Origin: Aegilops tauschii subsp. strangulata
Lineage: Eukaryota > Streptophyta > Magnoliopsida > Poales > Poaceae
Assembly: GCF_002575655.3 (NCBI RefSeq)
Contig: NC_053040.3
Span: 226,376,628 to 226,440,627 of the forward strand
Reading direction: 5' to 3'
DNA length: 64,000 nt
A model generated the notes under the pieces. That model was not told the origin of the DNA. It did not search any database and saw only the letters and a program-made list of their open reading frames with translations. Position numbers and translations under genes: made by a program. Position 1 is the stretch's first letter. Each line of letters starts with the position of its first letter. Positions 1 through 12,521 of this stretch are shown here, piece by piece.

Positions 1-2
1 AC

Positions 3-2468
3 GCAAATGTGGATGCCTTTCTTGACGAAGAAGGGATTTCACATGAGTTCTTGGCTACGTACACGCCTCAACAAAATGGAGTTGTTGAGAGGAAGAACCG
101 GACTCTTATTCAGATGGCAAGAACGATGCTTGATGAGTACAAGACTCCAAAACACTTTTGGGCGAAAGCGGTTGAGACGGCTTGTCATGCAACAAATCTC
201 TTGTACCTTCACAAACTACTCGGCAAGACGGCATACGAGCTTCTCACCGGTAACAAACCCCAAGTTGGATACTTTCAAGTATTTGGCTCAAAGTGCTACA
301 TTCTTGATAAGCATCGTCGTTCTAAATTTGCTCCTAAATCTCATGAAGGTTTCCTACTTGGTTATGGCTCAAACTCTCACACTTACCGTGTCTACAACAG
401 TTTCACCCGAAAGGATGAATAGACGGTAGATGTGAAGTTTGATGAATCTAACGGCTCGCAAGTAGAGCAATTTCCAATTGATGTACGAGACAAAGACCCT
501 TCGGAAGCAATCCAAGACTTGTCTATTGGCAAGATTCGTCCAATGGAGGTGAAGGAGAGTACCTTGTCCGTCCAAGTGGAAGCATCTACCTCACGACAAG
601 GTGAACCAAGAGTTGATACGGAAGCATCCACAAGTGGGACACACCAAGATGAAGAGAACGAGGAAATACACCAAGATGAACCTCATCAACCTCCTTCTCT
701 ACCACGACAAGAGAACGACAATGTCAACAATGAAGAAGGCCAAGAAGAAGGACAAGATGAAGAAGATGTTCCACCCCGACCCAAGCAAAAGCTCTCACGA
801 GTTAGAGCAAGAGTCGCCAAAGACCATCCCGTCGAGCAAATCTACAATGACATTCAAACCGGGAGAATCACTCGCTCTAAATCTCATTTGGATAATTTTT
901 GTGAACACTATTCATTCATCTCTAGCATTGAACCTATGAAGGTTGAAGAAGCATTGGAAGATCCGGATTGGATAAATGCTATGCATGAAGAGCTACACAA
1001 CTTTGAGAGAAACCAAGTGTGGACATTGGTCGAGAAGCCCGACAACAACCATAACATCATCGATACCAAATGGGTGTTTCGCAACAAGCAAGATGAAGAT
1101 GGGCAAGTAGTTCGCAACAAAGCACGTCTCGTCGCCCAAGGCTACACTCAAGTCGAAGGTATGGACTACGGTGAGATATATGCCCCTGTTGCTAGACTTG
1201 AGTCCATCCGCATCTTACTTGCCTATGCTAATCACCATGATATCACCTTGTACCAAATGGACATTAAAAGTGCTTTTCTAAATGGTGAAATTGAGGACGA
1301 AGTTTATGTTAAACAACCTCCCGGCTATGTCAATCCTAAGAAACCCGATCATGTCTACAAACTTCACAAAGCTCTTTATGGTCTTAAACAAGCTCCTAGA
1401 GCATGGTATAAATGCTTGACCAAGTTCCTTATTGAAAAAGGCTTTGAAATTGGTAAAATAGATTCTACTCTGTTTACTAAAAGGGTTAATGGAGAATTAT
1501 TTGTGTGCCAAATTTATGTTGATGATATTATATTTGGTTCTGCTAACCCTTATTTTAGTGAAAAGTTTGGAAAGCTAATGTCGGAGAAGTTTGAGACGTC
1601 TATGATGAGTGAACTCAAATTCTTTCTTCGTTTGCAAATCAAGTAAACTAAGTAGGGTACCTTTGTCTCTCAAACAAAGTACACCAAGGACTTATTCAAG
1701 AAGTTCAATGTGCAAGAATGCAAAGGTATGAGTACACCCATGCCTACAAGTGGACATCTTGATTTGACTAAAGATGGTGAACCGGTTGATCAAAAAGTTT
1801 ACCGCTCTATGATTGGTTCATTGTTATATCTACGTCCCTCCCGTCCCGATATTATGATAAGTGTGTGCATGTGTGCACGATATCAAGCGGCCCCTAAAGA
1901 ATGTCATCTAAAGGCTGTGAAAAAGATAGTGTGATACTTAATACATACACCAAATTTTGGCATTTGGTATCCTAAGAGGTCCTCTTTTGATCTTGTTGGC
2001 TATTTCGACTCGGACTATGCCGGAGACAAGGTTGATAGAAAGTCCACTTCGGGTACTTGTCAATTTCTTGGTAGATCTCTTGTGTCTTGGTCCTCCAAGA
2101 AACAAAACTCGGTATCCTTATCCACCGCCGAAGCGGAATACATTGCCGCTGGTTCATGTTGTGCTCAATTACTTTGGATGACCCAAACTCTTAAAGATTA
2201 TGGGATATATGTGAAACATGTTCCTTTGCTTTGTGACAATGAAAGTGCCATTAAGATTGCTCATAATCCCGTGCAACATTCTCGAACTAAGCATATTGAA
2301 GTTCGTCATCATTTCATTCGAGATCATGTTGCTAAAGGGGACATTGATCTTAAGCATGTTCGTACCGATAAGCAATTGGCGGATATATTCACCAAGCCAC
2401 TTGATGAGAAAGTCTTTTGCCGGTTGAGAGGAGAATTGAACATCATTGATGCTTCAAACTTGGAGTAG
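3..2468 (+). pseudogene. pol: Copia pol fragment: integrase C-terminus, RT (RVT_2) and RNase H, with in-frame stops
   Basis: One reading frame can be followed from the window edge to the TAG at 2466, broken by stops at 420-422 (TAG), 1644-1646 (TAA), 1653-1655 (TAG) and 1932-1934 (TGA). Positions 9-420 match the integrase core end (HEFLATYTPQQNGVVERKN). After an acidic linker at 432-880, the RVT_2 domain starts near WTLVEKPDN (about 1018) and carries the catalytic YVDD at about 1516-1527. RNase H occupies about 1957-2460 and includes LSTAEAEYIA and KHIEVRHHFIRDHV. No frameshift is needed, so the gene is dead only through point nonsense changes. Several stops fit C-to-T or G-to-A decay of CAA and CGA codons. 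It would have served reverse transcription and integration in virus-like particles. Confidence 0.88.
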
Positions 2469-4374
2469 GAACTTCATTTGGATACATGCAAGGCATGAAT
2501 CTATGATTAATCCTTGATATTTCTCTTATGATGATATTCATATGTCTTAGATATACTTGCACCCTTGCATGCTATCTAACCCTTGTAGGTACTTGGATGA
2601 ATATAAATTTATGAGATTGCAACTCACTCACATCTTGAGCAATCTCTACATCACCAAGTCGCTACAATACGGTGGTTGATGACAAGGAAGCACGAAACCC
2701 TTCAACATATCCTTTGACAAATTCTATATATCAAATTTCATTTGGTATCAAGTTTCATGATTGTCATTTTGGATACACAAGTGCTATTCCTTGCAAGACT
2801 AACCCATGTAGGTAGATGAACTTCAATTACAAGTGGTGCTCCTAACTCTTGATGAGCTACATCAACCTTGAGCATCCCACACAAGTTCAACTACATGATC
2901 AAGATCAACACCACCACCCAAGGTATGTTATTCCATCTTAGAGAAGCTTTACTCCAAGTCATGGGCCAAAGCAACTCAACAAGATATGAATACATCAAAA
3001 TGCTTAAACGAAAAATGGTAACCCCATTTTGAGCTTAAACGATGAGTATGACCCATGATCAAGTGCCCTCACTTGACTCCTAAGTCAATATACTCTAACA
3101 TAGGTGACTTTGTCACCGCCCATTTCTAGATGAAGTTCTCATGTGTTTCTCCGTGTTCTTGCATTTGTCTCATGCATGTTTGTTTTCCCTTTCAAAAAAA
3201 CTTCATCGAGATTTTCTTTTCTCTGTTATGTTCTGCATTCCCTGCATCCAATTCCTTGCAAATTCTTCAGTTAATTCATTGCAAATCCTTGTGAGATATT
3301 TCTTACCTAGTGAGCTGAGGTGACAAGTGCTTTCTCTGTGATGAACTCGGTCACACCGATCTGTTGCTTTCGGTCCAACCGAATCCTTTCAGTGCAACCG
3401 AAGCACACACCTCGGTGCCACCGATTTCACTGCAGACAAAACAACTTGCCACTTGATCCTGCATTCCTTTTTGCTCCAGCTCCACTAAATGATTCTTGTC
3501 CTCTACCAGCATCACATTTTATACGTTGTTTTGCTCTGTGACTCAAGGACCAAACCTATTTTGACTCACACTCTAGAGGATCCCTTCTTGGAAATTGATG
3601 TCAAAGGGGGAGAGAGAGTTCACATCAAAGCTTAATCCTTCAAAAAGGGGAGAGAATGCTTCAAACAGGGGGAGAGAAGAATTACATACCCCAGATGCTT
3701 GGTGTTCAAGAGGAGAGAAGTCACATGTTTTTAGAGGGGAAAGACATGTTCATGTTGTTTGTGTATTTTCTTTGCTCTGATTTTCTGTTCCCTATCTTCT
3801 CCCAGTATCCCATACAAGATTCAGGGGGAGCAAGAAATCTAAGGGAAGAAAATCTTCGAAATCATTGCATATCTTTACCTTTGGGGACATGTCTATCTAA
3901 TAGAGTATACAGTGCTCACACTCTACATGTCATCCCAATCTTGGTACTCTTGTGGTTCCTTTTGTTTGCTCTGGCTAGTAGATGTATCTGTGTTATCTAA
4001 CCTTGTTTACTCAGGTTCATCCCTTTCTAAGCCAACTCAAGACCACAAGGTAAGTATATGCATCACACTCATGTGCATGAGGATATCTTGCTGATGTACA
4101 TACTGTTTGCAAGAAGGACTCATGAGCATGAAGGTACATTTCCTATATTCACACCATTTGCTCTGATGCATATATCCAAGATACATGTAACTCATTGCTT
4201 GCTCTGTCATGATTATGCACTCATATGCTCTTATGCTCCATATTCACATGATTGCATACATGTAGGGGGAGCTTATGCATGTTACATGTCTTTCCAAAGC
4301 TTTACTTGTTATTCTCTATATCTTTATCTAAAGCTTTGATGTATGTTGTCATCAATTACCAAAAAGGGGGAAAT
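2469..4374 (+). other. Non-coding spacer between copia pol and the 3' LTR
   Basis: This 1.9-kb stretch has no supported gene. It contains several oligopurine tracts of AAAGGGGGAGAG type (for example around 3605, 3648 and 3667) and ends in a final polypurine tract, AAAAAGGGGGAAAT, at about 4361-4374 directly before the LTR. That last tract is the expected plus-strand primer. At 3345-3430 there are four short palindromes of CGGT-N3-ACCG type, the same dyads that fill the LTR. Small open frames here are unrelated to known proteins and I treat them as chance. Confidence 0.6.
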
Positions 4375-5967
4375 TGAAAGCACAAGTGCTCCCTGGGTGC
4401 TTTTGGTAATTAATGTCAACATATCTCTTGTTGTACTAATACTTTCATCTAGTATATTTCAGATAAGTCCAACAGTGGAGTGGCATGGACAAGAGGATGT
4501 GGAACCCCTTCAAGATGATAAGGACAAAGGATTGGCTCAAGCTCAAAGCTTAGGACTATAAATTTTTCATTTTAGTGATCCAAGATCACATTGAGTCCAT
4601 AGGAAAGCCAATACTATTAAGAGGGGATGAGGTGTTGCTTAATGGCTTGCTTGCTCAAAGTGCTTACTGATATGCTCCAAAGCCCTCAACCACTTTCTCA
4701 CATCCACATATGTCCCAAACCAAAAGTCAAACTCGGCCCCACCGAAACTTTCTATCTGGCGCCACCGAGTTCACTTGACATAGCCACTGCCAGAAACCCT
4801 AGTCTTTTCAGTCTCACCGATGGGATCTCGGTCTCACCGAGATGGGCTTGCAAACTCTCTGTTGCCTATTGCATTAATTTCGGTCTCACCGAAATATGAA
4901 ATTGGTCCCACCGAGTTTGCTTGGCCAACTCTCTATTTTGCTTATTACCCAAATAGGTCCCACCGAGTTTGTGTAATCGGTCAAACCGAGATGAGGCTTT
5001 ACCCTAACCCTAGCACATCGGTCCCACCGAGTTGATCTTGTCGGTCCCATCAAAAATCCTAACGTTCACATTTTGAACTAAATCGGTCTGACCGAGTTTT
5101 CTGATTCGGTCCCACCGAGTTTGGTGATTTGTGTGTAACAGTTAGATTTTGTGTGGAGGCTATATATATACCCCTCCACCCACTCTTCATTCGTGGAGAG
5201 AGCCATCAGAACATGCCTACACTTCCAACAAACATTTTCTGAGAGAGAACCAACTACACTTGTGTTGAGACCAAGATATTCCAATCCAACCATATGAATC
5301 TTGATCTCTAGCCTTCCCCAAGTTGCTTTCCACTCAAATCATCTTTCTACCAAATCCAATCATATGAGAGTGAGTTGAGTGTTGGGGAGACTATCATTTG
5401 AAGCACAAGAGCAAGGAGTTCATTATCAACACACCATCTATTACCTCTTGGAGAGTGGTGTCTCCTAGATTGGTTAGGTGTCACTTGGGAGCCTCCGTCA
5501 AGATTGTGGAGTTGAACCAAGGAGTTTGTACGGGCAAGGAGATCGCCTACTTCGTGAAGATCTACCCTAGTGAGGCAAGTCCTTCGTGGGCGATGGCCAT
5601 GGTCGGATAGACAAGGTTGCTTCTTCGTGGACCCTTCATGGGTGGAGCCCTCCGTGGAATCGCGCAATCGTTACCCTTCATGGGTTGAATTCTCCATCAA
5701 CGTGGATGTACGATAGCACCACCTATCGGAACCACGGATAAAAAATCTCCGTGTCTCCTATTGCGTTTGCACACTTCAATCCCATCCCTGTACATTCTTT
5801 CAACTTGCATGATTTACCTTCCGCTGCTCATATACTCTTGTCATGCTTGCTTGATGTTTGAACTTGCGCTAAAACTCCACTTCAACTTAAAGAATTTAAA
5901 AAAACTGCAACTTTTCTTGCTAAGGGTCTATTCACCCCCCTCTAGACACCTCTTCTCGATCCTTTCA
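4375..5967 (+). repeat. 3' LTR of the SIRE/Maximus-like copia element (about 1.59 kb)
   Basis: The LTR starts TGAAAGCACAAG directly after a polypurine tract and ends at CGATCCTTTCA, giving matching TGAAAG/CTTTCA termini. A TATA-like run, ggctatatatatacccc, lies at about 5158-5174 and is the probable U3/R promoter. Between about 4730 and 5120 the LTR carries around a dozen short dyads of the form CGGT-N3-ACCG. The right boundary may be a few bases later (…TTTCAACA), because the partner LTR is outside the window. Confidence 0.75.
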
Positions 5968-7708
5968 ACATGATTGTTTGTTGGGATGCCTGAGTATTGA
6001 TGTCTTTATGTCAAATTATTGACTATTGCTTTGAATCACTTATATCTTAATATTCATGCCATGATTAGATATATGATTAAGTTTATGCTAGGTAGCATTC
6101 CACATCAAAATTATCTTTTTTATCATTTACCTACTCGAGGACGAGCAGGAATTAAGCTTGGGGATGCTGATACGTCTCCGTCGTATCTATAATTTTTGAT
6201 TGTTCCATGCCAATATTCTACAACTTTTACATACTTTTGGCAACTTTTTATACTATTTTTTGGGACTAACATATTGATCCAGTGCCCAGTGTCAGTTCCT
6301 GTTTGTTGCATGTTTTTTGTTTCGCAGAAAATCCATATCAAACGGAGTCCAACGGGATAAAAACTGACGGAGTTTTTTTTGGAATATATGTGAATTTTGG
6401 GAAGTGGAATCAGTGCGAGACGATGCCCGAGGGGCCCATGAGGGTGAGGGGCGCGCCCCAGGGGGTCAAGCGTGCCCTAGGCCCTCGTGGCCACTCTGTA
6501 AGGTGGTTGGTGCCCTTCTTTCGTCGCAAGAAAGCCAATATACGGATAAAAATCGTGTCCAAATTTCAGCCCAATCGGAGTTACGGATCTCCAGGAATAT
6601 AAGAAACGGTGAAAGGGCAGAATCAGGAACGCGGAAACAGAGAGAAACACAGAGACAGATCCAATCTCGGAGGGGCTCTCGCCCCTCCCATGCCATGGAA
6701 GCCAAGGACCAGAGGGGAAACCCTTCTCCCATCTAGGGAGAAGGTCAAGGAAGAAGAAGAAGAAGAAGAAGGGGGGCTCTCTCCCCCTCTCTTCCGGTGG
6801 CGCCAGAACGCAGTCGGGGCCATCATCGTCACCGCAATCTACACCAACACCTCCGTCATCTTCACCAACATCTCCATCACCTTCCCCCATCTATCTACAG
6901 CGGTCCACTCTCCCGCAACCCGCTGTACCCTCTACTTGAACATGGTGCTTTATGCTTCATATTATTATCCAATGATGTGTTGCCATCCTATGATGTCTGA
7001 GTAGATTTTCGTTGCCCTATCGGTAATTGGTGAATTGCTATGATTGATTTAATTTGCTTGTGGTTATGTTGCTGTCCTTTGGTGCCCATCATATGAGCGC
7101 GCGCGTGGATCACACCATAGGGTTAGTTGTATGTTGATAGGACTACGTATTGGAGGGCAAGAGTGACAAAAGCTTCAGCCTAGCATAGAAATTGATGCAT
7201 ACGGGAATGAAGGGGGACCAATATATCTTAATGCTATGGTTGGGTTTTACCTTAATGAATGTTAGTACTTGCGGATGCTTGCTAATAGTTCCAATCATAA
7301 GTGCATAGAATTCCAAGTCAGGGATGACATGCTAGCAGCGGCCTCTCCCACATAAAACTTGCTATCGGTCTAGTAAAGTAGTCAGTCAATTGCTTAGGGA
7401 CAATTTCACAACTCCTACCACCACTTTTCCACACTCGCTATACTAACTTTATTGCTTCTTTACCTAAACAGCCCCTAGTTTTATTTACGTGCTCTTTATA
7501 TTCTTGCAAACCTATCCAACAACACCTACAAAGTACTTCTAGTTTCATACTTGTTCTAGGTAAAGCGAACGTTAAGCGTGCGTAGAGTTGTATCGGTGGT
7601 CGAAAGAACTTGAGGGAATATTTGTTCTACCTTTAGCTCCTCGTTGGGTTCGACACTCTTACTTATCGAAAGAGGCTACAATTGATCCCCTATACTTATG
7701 GGTTATCA
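5968..7708 (+). mobile_element. Gypsy (Sabrina/Fatima-like) element, 3' internal end plus 3' LTR
   Basis: Positions 5968-6167 are a 3' internal tail that ends in the polypurine-like AAGCTTGGGGATGC. This tail, with 'ctcgaggacgagcaggaatt' just before it, is typical of Athila-clade wheat elements. The LTR at 6168-7708 (1541 bp) starts TGATACGTCTCC and ends CTTATGGGTTATCA. A purine-rich GAA run is at 6752-6770. No coding domain of this copy remains in the window; its body is left of the copia insertion. The sequence after 7708 is another element's gag, so this LTR end is the insertion border. Confidence 0.75.
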
Positions 7709-9007
7709 CCATCCACGAAGAAGAAAATCTAAAATTCAAACACTTCGACTGGAAATCATACTCACAATGGTACTTACTCGGACGTTGGTCTGCAGTGCCT
7801 CCCTAGCGTCATATGCGTCCTTCAGCCGCTCACACATCAGCTTCACCTGGATGAGAGCCTCCTTGCTCGTCCCCACTTGGCCTTCTAGGACATGGTACAG
7901 GGGATAGGCGATGATGGAGGATGACGGCGGTGTGGGCGCATGCCTTGGAGTCGAAACCATGGCGGTTGCGCGCACAGAGCTGCCTTGGGCCAGAGGACCC
8001 AGTCCGGTAGGCCTCGCGGTAGTATTGGAGGGTGAAATGCGCTCTACTAGGCGAGAAGAGGCCTCCTGCGTGACCACGTTGATGTTGGTCGCCGCCCCCT
8101 TGTTAGCCTCAGGGTTGGACGGTCGACCTTACCGTCGTCATCCAATTGGATGACCTAAGTCGGTGCTATGCAAACACATAGGTTGATGCATCAGTAAAAG
8201 TCAATCAGATGGAAATCCAAAAGTCTAAATCAGTCAACGCATCCATACCTTTGGAGGTGGCGGCGTCCATCACATCGGTCTCGCCCTGACCCTACTTGGG
8301 GGCATTCGGATCCAACGACGTCCTCGATGTCTCGTTGCTGCAAAACACAATATCACTTGGCCGTCAGCCGAGTAGAGATGACAATGGACGAAGAATTGCC
8401 AAGAACACTTACGTCGACGCCACAGGCATGGTCACCTTGTTCTGGGGCACAACAGCCTTGCGAGGTTTGGAGGCAATCTTCCTGGGCTGTTTGGGCTGCT
8501 TCTCAGCGGAGCTCTCCGCTTCGGCACGCTCGCGCTTTGAGCTGCGCATTGTACTGCCCGAGGCAGTCGTCTACTGAGCCCCTCCCGCCTTGCCACTCGG
8601 GTCATGCAGCGCCTTGGAGGGGGCTCCATGGGGCCCTCAGATGACGGCAAAGACTCGGCCTCCTCCCCCTCCTTGGTGCTCTCGTCCTCGTCACTCTCCT
8701 CGTCGTCATCATCGTCATCCTCCGAGTACTGGCCCTCGGTGTCGGTCATCACATCCTCCGGTGACCGATCGACCACTGGTATGTCAAAGATCATATGCTG
8801 GAAACTCTAGGGAAACAAAGGCGCCACAACATGGAAGTCAAATGTGCAAGAAATAATCCATGGACGGTCAGACTGGTCAGAGTAAAGTTTACGTCGACTG
8901 GCGGCAGGTCCTTGGCGTACGGGGCACCCTCCTGGCTCCCCGTGGGTTGTCTCGAGCGCAAGTGATGACCCTGATCTTGGCACCCACGTCCTTCTCGGCA
9001 AGCTCCT
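7709..9007 (-). pseudogene. C-terminal part of a Transposase_28-type gag-like gene, broken
   Basis: Read on the minus strand from 9007, the sequence encodes ELAEKDVGAKIRVITCARDN, then a proline-rich segment, a strongly acidic Asp/Glu tract (about 8660-8740) and a Gln/Ala/Arg-rich coiled segment near 7800-7900 (EALIQVKLMCERLKDAYDA). The frame changes several times, so it is not translatable as it stands. The 'KDNPRGARRV' type junction and the acidic tail are what I know from the C-terminal half of the wheat 'putative gypsy type transposon' proteins. The N-terminal half of such a protein is at 44804-45291, so I infer that these are two pieces of one interrupted gene. The function of the family is a capsid-like or unknown retroelement role. 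Confidence 0.5.
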
Positions 9008-10533
9008 TGATGACCCACAAGCATAGGGGGTCAATTGGAGCTCTTTTCGATAAGTAAGAGTGTTGAACCCAACGAGGAGCAGAAGGAAATGACAAGTAGT
9101 TTTCAGTAAGGTAATATGTGCAAGTGCTGAAATTGTAAGTAGCAGAGTAGTTTGATAGCAAGATAATTTGTAACGAGCAAGTAACGGTAGTAGTAACAAA
9201 AGTGCAGCAAGGTAGCCCAATCCTTTTGAGCCAAAGGACAGGCCAAAACAGTCTCTTATGATAAGCAAAGCGTTCTTGAGGGTACACGGGAATTTCATCT
9301 AGTCACTTTCATCATGTTGGTTTGATTTGTGTTCACTACTTTGATAATTTGATATGTGGGAGGACCGGTGCTTAGGTGTTGTTCTTACTTGAACAAACCT
9401 CCTACTTATGATTAACCCTCCCACAAGCATCCGCAATTACGAGAAAAGTATTAAGAATATATTCTAACCATAGCATTAAACTTTTGGGTCCAATCGGTCC
9501 CTTATGGAATAGCGCATAAACTGGGGTTTAAGCTTCTGTCACTCTCGCAACCCATCATCTAATTGCTACTCCACAATGCATTCCCTTAGGCCCAAATATG
9601 GTGAAGTGTCATGTAGTCGACGCTCACATGACACCACTAAGGGAATCACGACATACATACTATCAAAATATCGAACGCATATCAAGTTCACATGATTACT
9701 TGCAACATGATTTCTCCCGTGACCTCAAGAACAAAAGTAACTATTCACAAATGATAAACATGCTCATGATCAGAGGAGTATTAAATAGCATATTGGATCT
9801 GAACATATAGTCTTCCACCAAATAAACCATATAGTAATCAACTACAAGATGTAATCAACACTACTAGTCACCCACAAGCACCAATCTATGGTTCCGGTAA
9901 CAAGATTGAACACAAGAGATGAACTAGGGTTTGAGATGAGATGGTGTTGTTGAAGATGTTGATGGAGATTGCCCTCCCCAAGATGGGAGAGTTGTTGGTG
10001 ATTATGAGGACGATGATTTCCCCCTTCGGGAGGGAAGTTCCCCCGGCGGAATCGCTCCGCCGGAGGGCAAAAGTGTTCTTGTCCAAGTTCCGCCTTGAGA
10101 CGGCAGCGTTCCGTCCCGAAAGTCTCCTCCTTTTTTTTCTAGGTCAAAATCACTTATATACCAGAAGATGGGCACCGGAGGTGGGCCGAGGAGGCCACAA
10201 CCCACCAGGGCGCGCCTGGGGGGGGGGGGGCCTGGCGCGCCCAGGTGGGTTGTGCCCACCTGGTGGCCCCCCTCTGGTGTTTATTGGCTCCAGTATTTCT
10301 TAAATATTCCATAAAAAATCTCCGTGAAGTTTCAGCTTATTTGGAGTTGTGCAGAATAGGTGGCCTGACGTAACTTTTCCAGGTCTCGATTTCTAGCTGC
10401 CGGAATTCTCCCTCTTTGTGTGTTCCTTGCAAATTATGAGAGAAAAGGCATTAGAATTACTCCAAAAAGCATTATTATGGATAAAAACATTATAAATAAC
10501 AGTAAGATAACATGATGCAAAATGGACATATCA
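9008..10533 (-). repeat. 3' LTR of the Athila-clade gypsy element (about 1.53 kb)
   Basis: On the minus strand the LTR begins TGATATGTCCATTTTGCATC at 10533 and ends …GCTTGTGGGTCATCA at 9008. The tract CTAAGCTTGGGGGAGT immediately upstream (plus coordinates 10534-10550) is the polypurine primer. A 12-base G run flanked by the inverted arms gggcgcgcc and ggcgcgccc lies at about 10208-10240. The five bases left of the LTR (ctcct) have no partner on the right because the 5' LTR is lost. Confidence 0.75.
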
Positions 10534-11605
10534 ACTCCCCCAAGCTTAGACCTCGCTTGTCCTCAAGCGAAAACCGAAATCGACAAACATGTCCCCATGC
10601 TTTGAGAGAGAGGTGTCGATAGAAACAAAATACGGACATAGAAGCATCATGTTGATTATTATAGCAGCAACAAAATTTAACATAGGACTTTTATCATAGA
10701 ACTTTTATCATATACTTCTCATGAATAAGTAATAGTTCATCACACAATCGAAGTATAAAGCAAAAACTCTATTAGAAACCAACAAACTATGTTCTCATTC
10801 AACTTTGCAACTACAATTCATCATATTTTCAGGAAGGGTCACGTGTTAGAGCCTTTAGGCAATTCCACATACTCAGCCATCATATAGTCCTCTATGATTG
10901 CTAACACTCACCTCGTACCCATGGGGAAAACGTTTCAATCAGACACATAGAAAGATAGGGGCTTATAGTTTCGCCTCCCAACATACTCACCTCAAGGGCG
11001 ATATCAACAATAATAACTCATGCCATCTATATTCAACTGGACATATGTGCCTAGATCTTTCCTCAGCACATGATGCTTGCCAAAGGAGAAAATAAAAAGG
11101 AATAGAAGGAAACTTTGACTCTTTGCATAAAAGTAAGTGCATAAAAGTAAAGGATAGGCCCTTCACAGAGGGAAGCAAAGGTTGCCATGCGCTTATTTGT
11201 TTGTATGCTCAATCCCTTAGTGCAAGAGAACGTCATGTTGAGCTTATTTTATTGCCCTTTTTGCACCGACGACAACTTACTTGAGGGATCTTGCTCAATC
11301 CCTAGGTAGGTATGGTGGACACTTGAAAATAAGATTTGGGTTTAAGGGTTTTTGGATGCACAAGTAGTATCTCTACTTAGTTCGGAATTTTTGGCTAGCA
11401 AAGATAGGGCCACGCATCACATGTTAAAGGATCTATGACAATATGACTTCTATGTGAATATAAACAAACATAAATCATTAGGTTGTCTTCCTTGTCCAAC
11501 GTCAACAATTTTGGCATATAATATTTTGGTGAGGGCTCACAATCACAAAAGATTTCTAGGATAGTACATCTATATGTGAATCTTCTCTTCCCTTATTAAT
11601 TCTTT
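10534..11605 (-). other. 3' untranslated spacer of the Athila-clade element
   Basis: This is AT-rich non-coding sequence between the accessory frame and the LTR, starting from the polypurine tract at 10534-10550. It contains the characteristic 'gcttgtcctcaagcg' box at about 10554-10569, the reverse-strand form of the 'ctcgaggac' tail seen near 6133 in the other gypsy element. No gene is supported. It ends at tcttt (11601-11605), the left copy of the CRM element's target duplication. Confidence 0.55.
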
Positions 11606-12521
11606 TGATAGAGGCAAAGGTGTCCCGTCTTTCGATGAGATGGTGGCTATCGTTTTGGAGGAAGTCGACTTTGACGATCCGACTACGAACGTGCGAGGAC
11701 GTCGCGCCTTAGCAATCGCTAAACCAACTCCGAGAGGTTATTGACCACGCCGGAGCACGATCAACCTGACCATGAAGGTCTGTTTCCTGCAGGCAAACGA
11801 AGAACAAGCAAGAAACTAAGATTGCAATCTGGATATTGCGAATATAAGAGGAAAGCTTTATTGATCAAGGTGGGGTTCTGTGACACCTTTGTCTGGTCGT
11901 TGAACACAAACGAAGTACGCGAAGTTGCGGCTATGGCGAACTTTTAATCTAAACAAAACCCAAAGTCTAAACGATGCCCCAGGGGCTGTATATATGGAGG
12001 AAGAGGGGGGAATTTTGTGGCCCTTGGAGAAGGGGTCCGAAACCCACCCTAACTCTTGTTTCCCCACACATACGGACTCTAAAAACAGCCTATATTGAAG
12101 TATTTCAAAATTACATGGGCCTGGCCCAAAATAAGGTGACGCGGCACCTAGAATAGCCTCTGGACGAAAATTATGAAGTGGCATCTTGTATATTTCGTCC
12201 AAGGCTTCATGCACTCATTATGGTGGCTTCAAAGTCCTGAAATCATCACTTGAAACTCTGTTCTTGTCTCCCTTGCGCATGCCATCAACTCCATGCTTGT
12301 TCTTGCTCCAATGTTCATCCTTCTCCAAGCTAGGCCCTTCATTTGTAAGCAAAACAAATGTATCCAATTTAGGCAACATCATATTCTCATGAACATTAGA
12401 ATCATTACCAAGAAACAAAAGTACCGGGTAATTTAATAGGCGTGCGCCAGCTCTAGTAATCGGTCCAGTATGTATAGTAGTAGGGGTTGTGGGTGTAACA
12501 ATGGTATTGATGTCCTCATCA
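11606..12521 (-). repeat. 3' LTR of the CRM-clade element (916 bp), encoding the pol C-terminus
   Basis: On the minus strand it begins TGATGAGGACATC at 12521 and ends …CTCTATCA at 11606. Its first ~300 bases are protein coding: the gag-pol frame enters the LTR and stops at 12218. The upstream purine run AAGAAGGGGAGGA (about 12522-12534, minus strand) is both the presumed polypurine primer and codons for QEGED. Compared with the right LTR it keeps about 40 bases around 11918-11960 that the other copy has lost. Confidence 0.88.

Larger units (their letters stand above)
1..5967 (+). mobile_element. SIRE/Maximus-like Ty1/copia retrotransposon, 3' portion
   Basis: The stretch reads, in order, integrase C-terminus, reverse transcriptase, RNase H, a long non-coding spacer, an oligopurine tract and one LTR. 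IN before RT is the Ty1/copia order, and the long spacer between pol and the 3' LTR is usual for the SIRE lineage. The 5' LTR, gag and most of integrase lie beyond the left edge of the window. The LTR begins TGAAAG and ends CTTTCA. The element lies in the 3' internal end of a gypsy element that resumes at about 5968; the left target duplication cannot be checked. The family name is inference. Confidence 0.85.
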
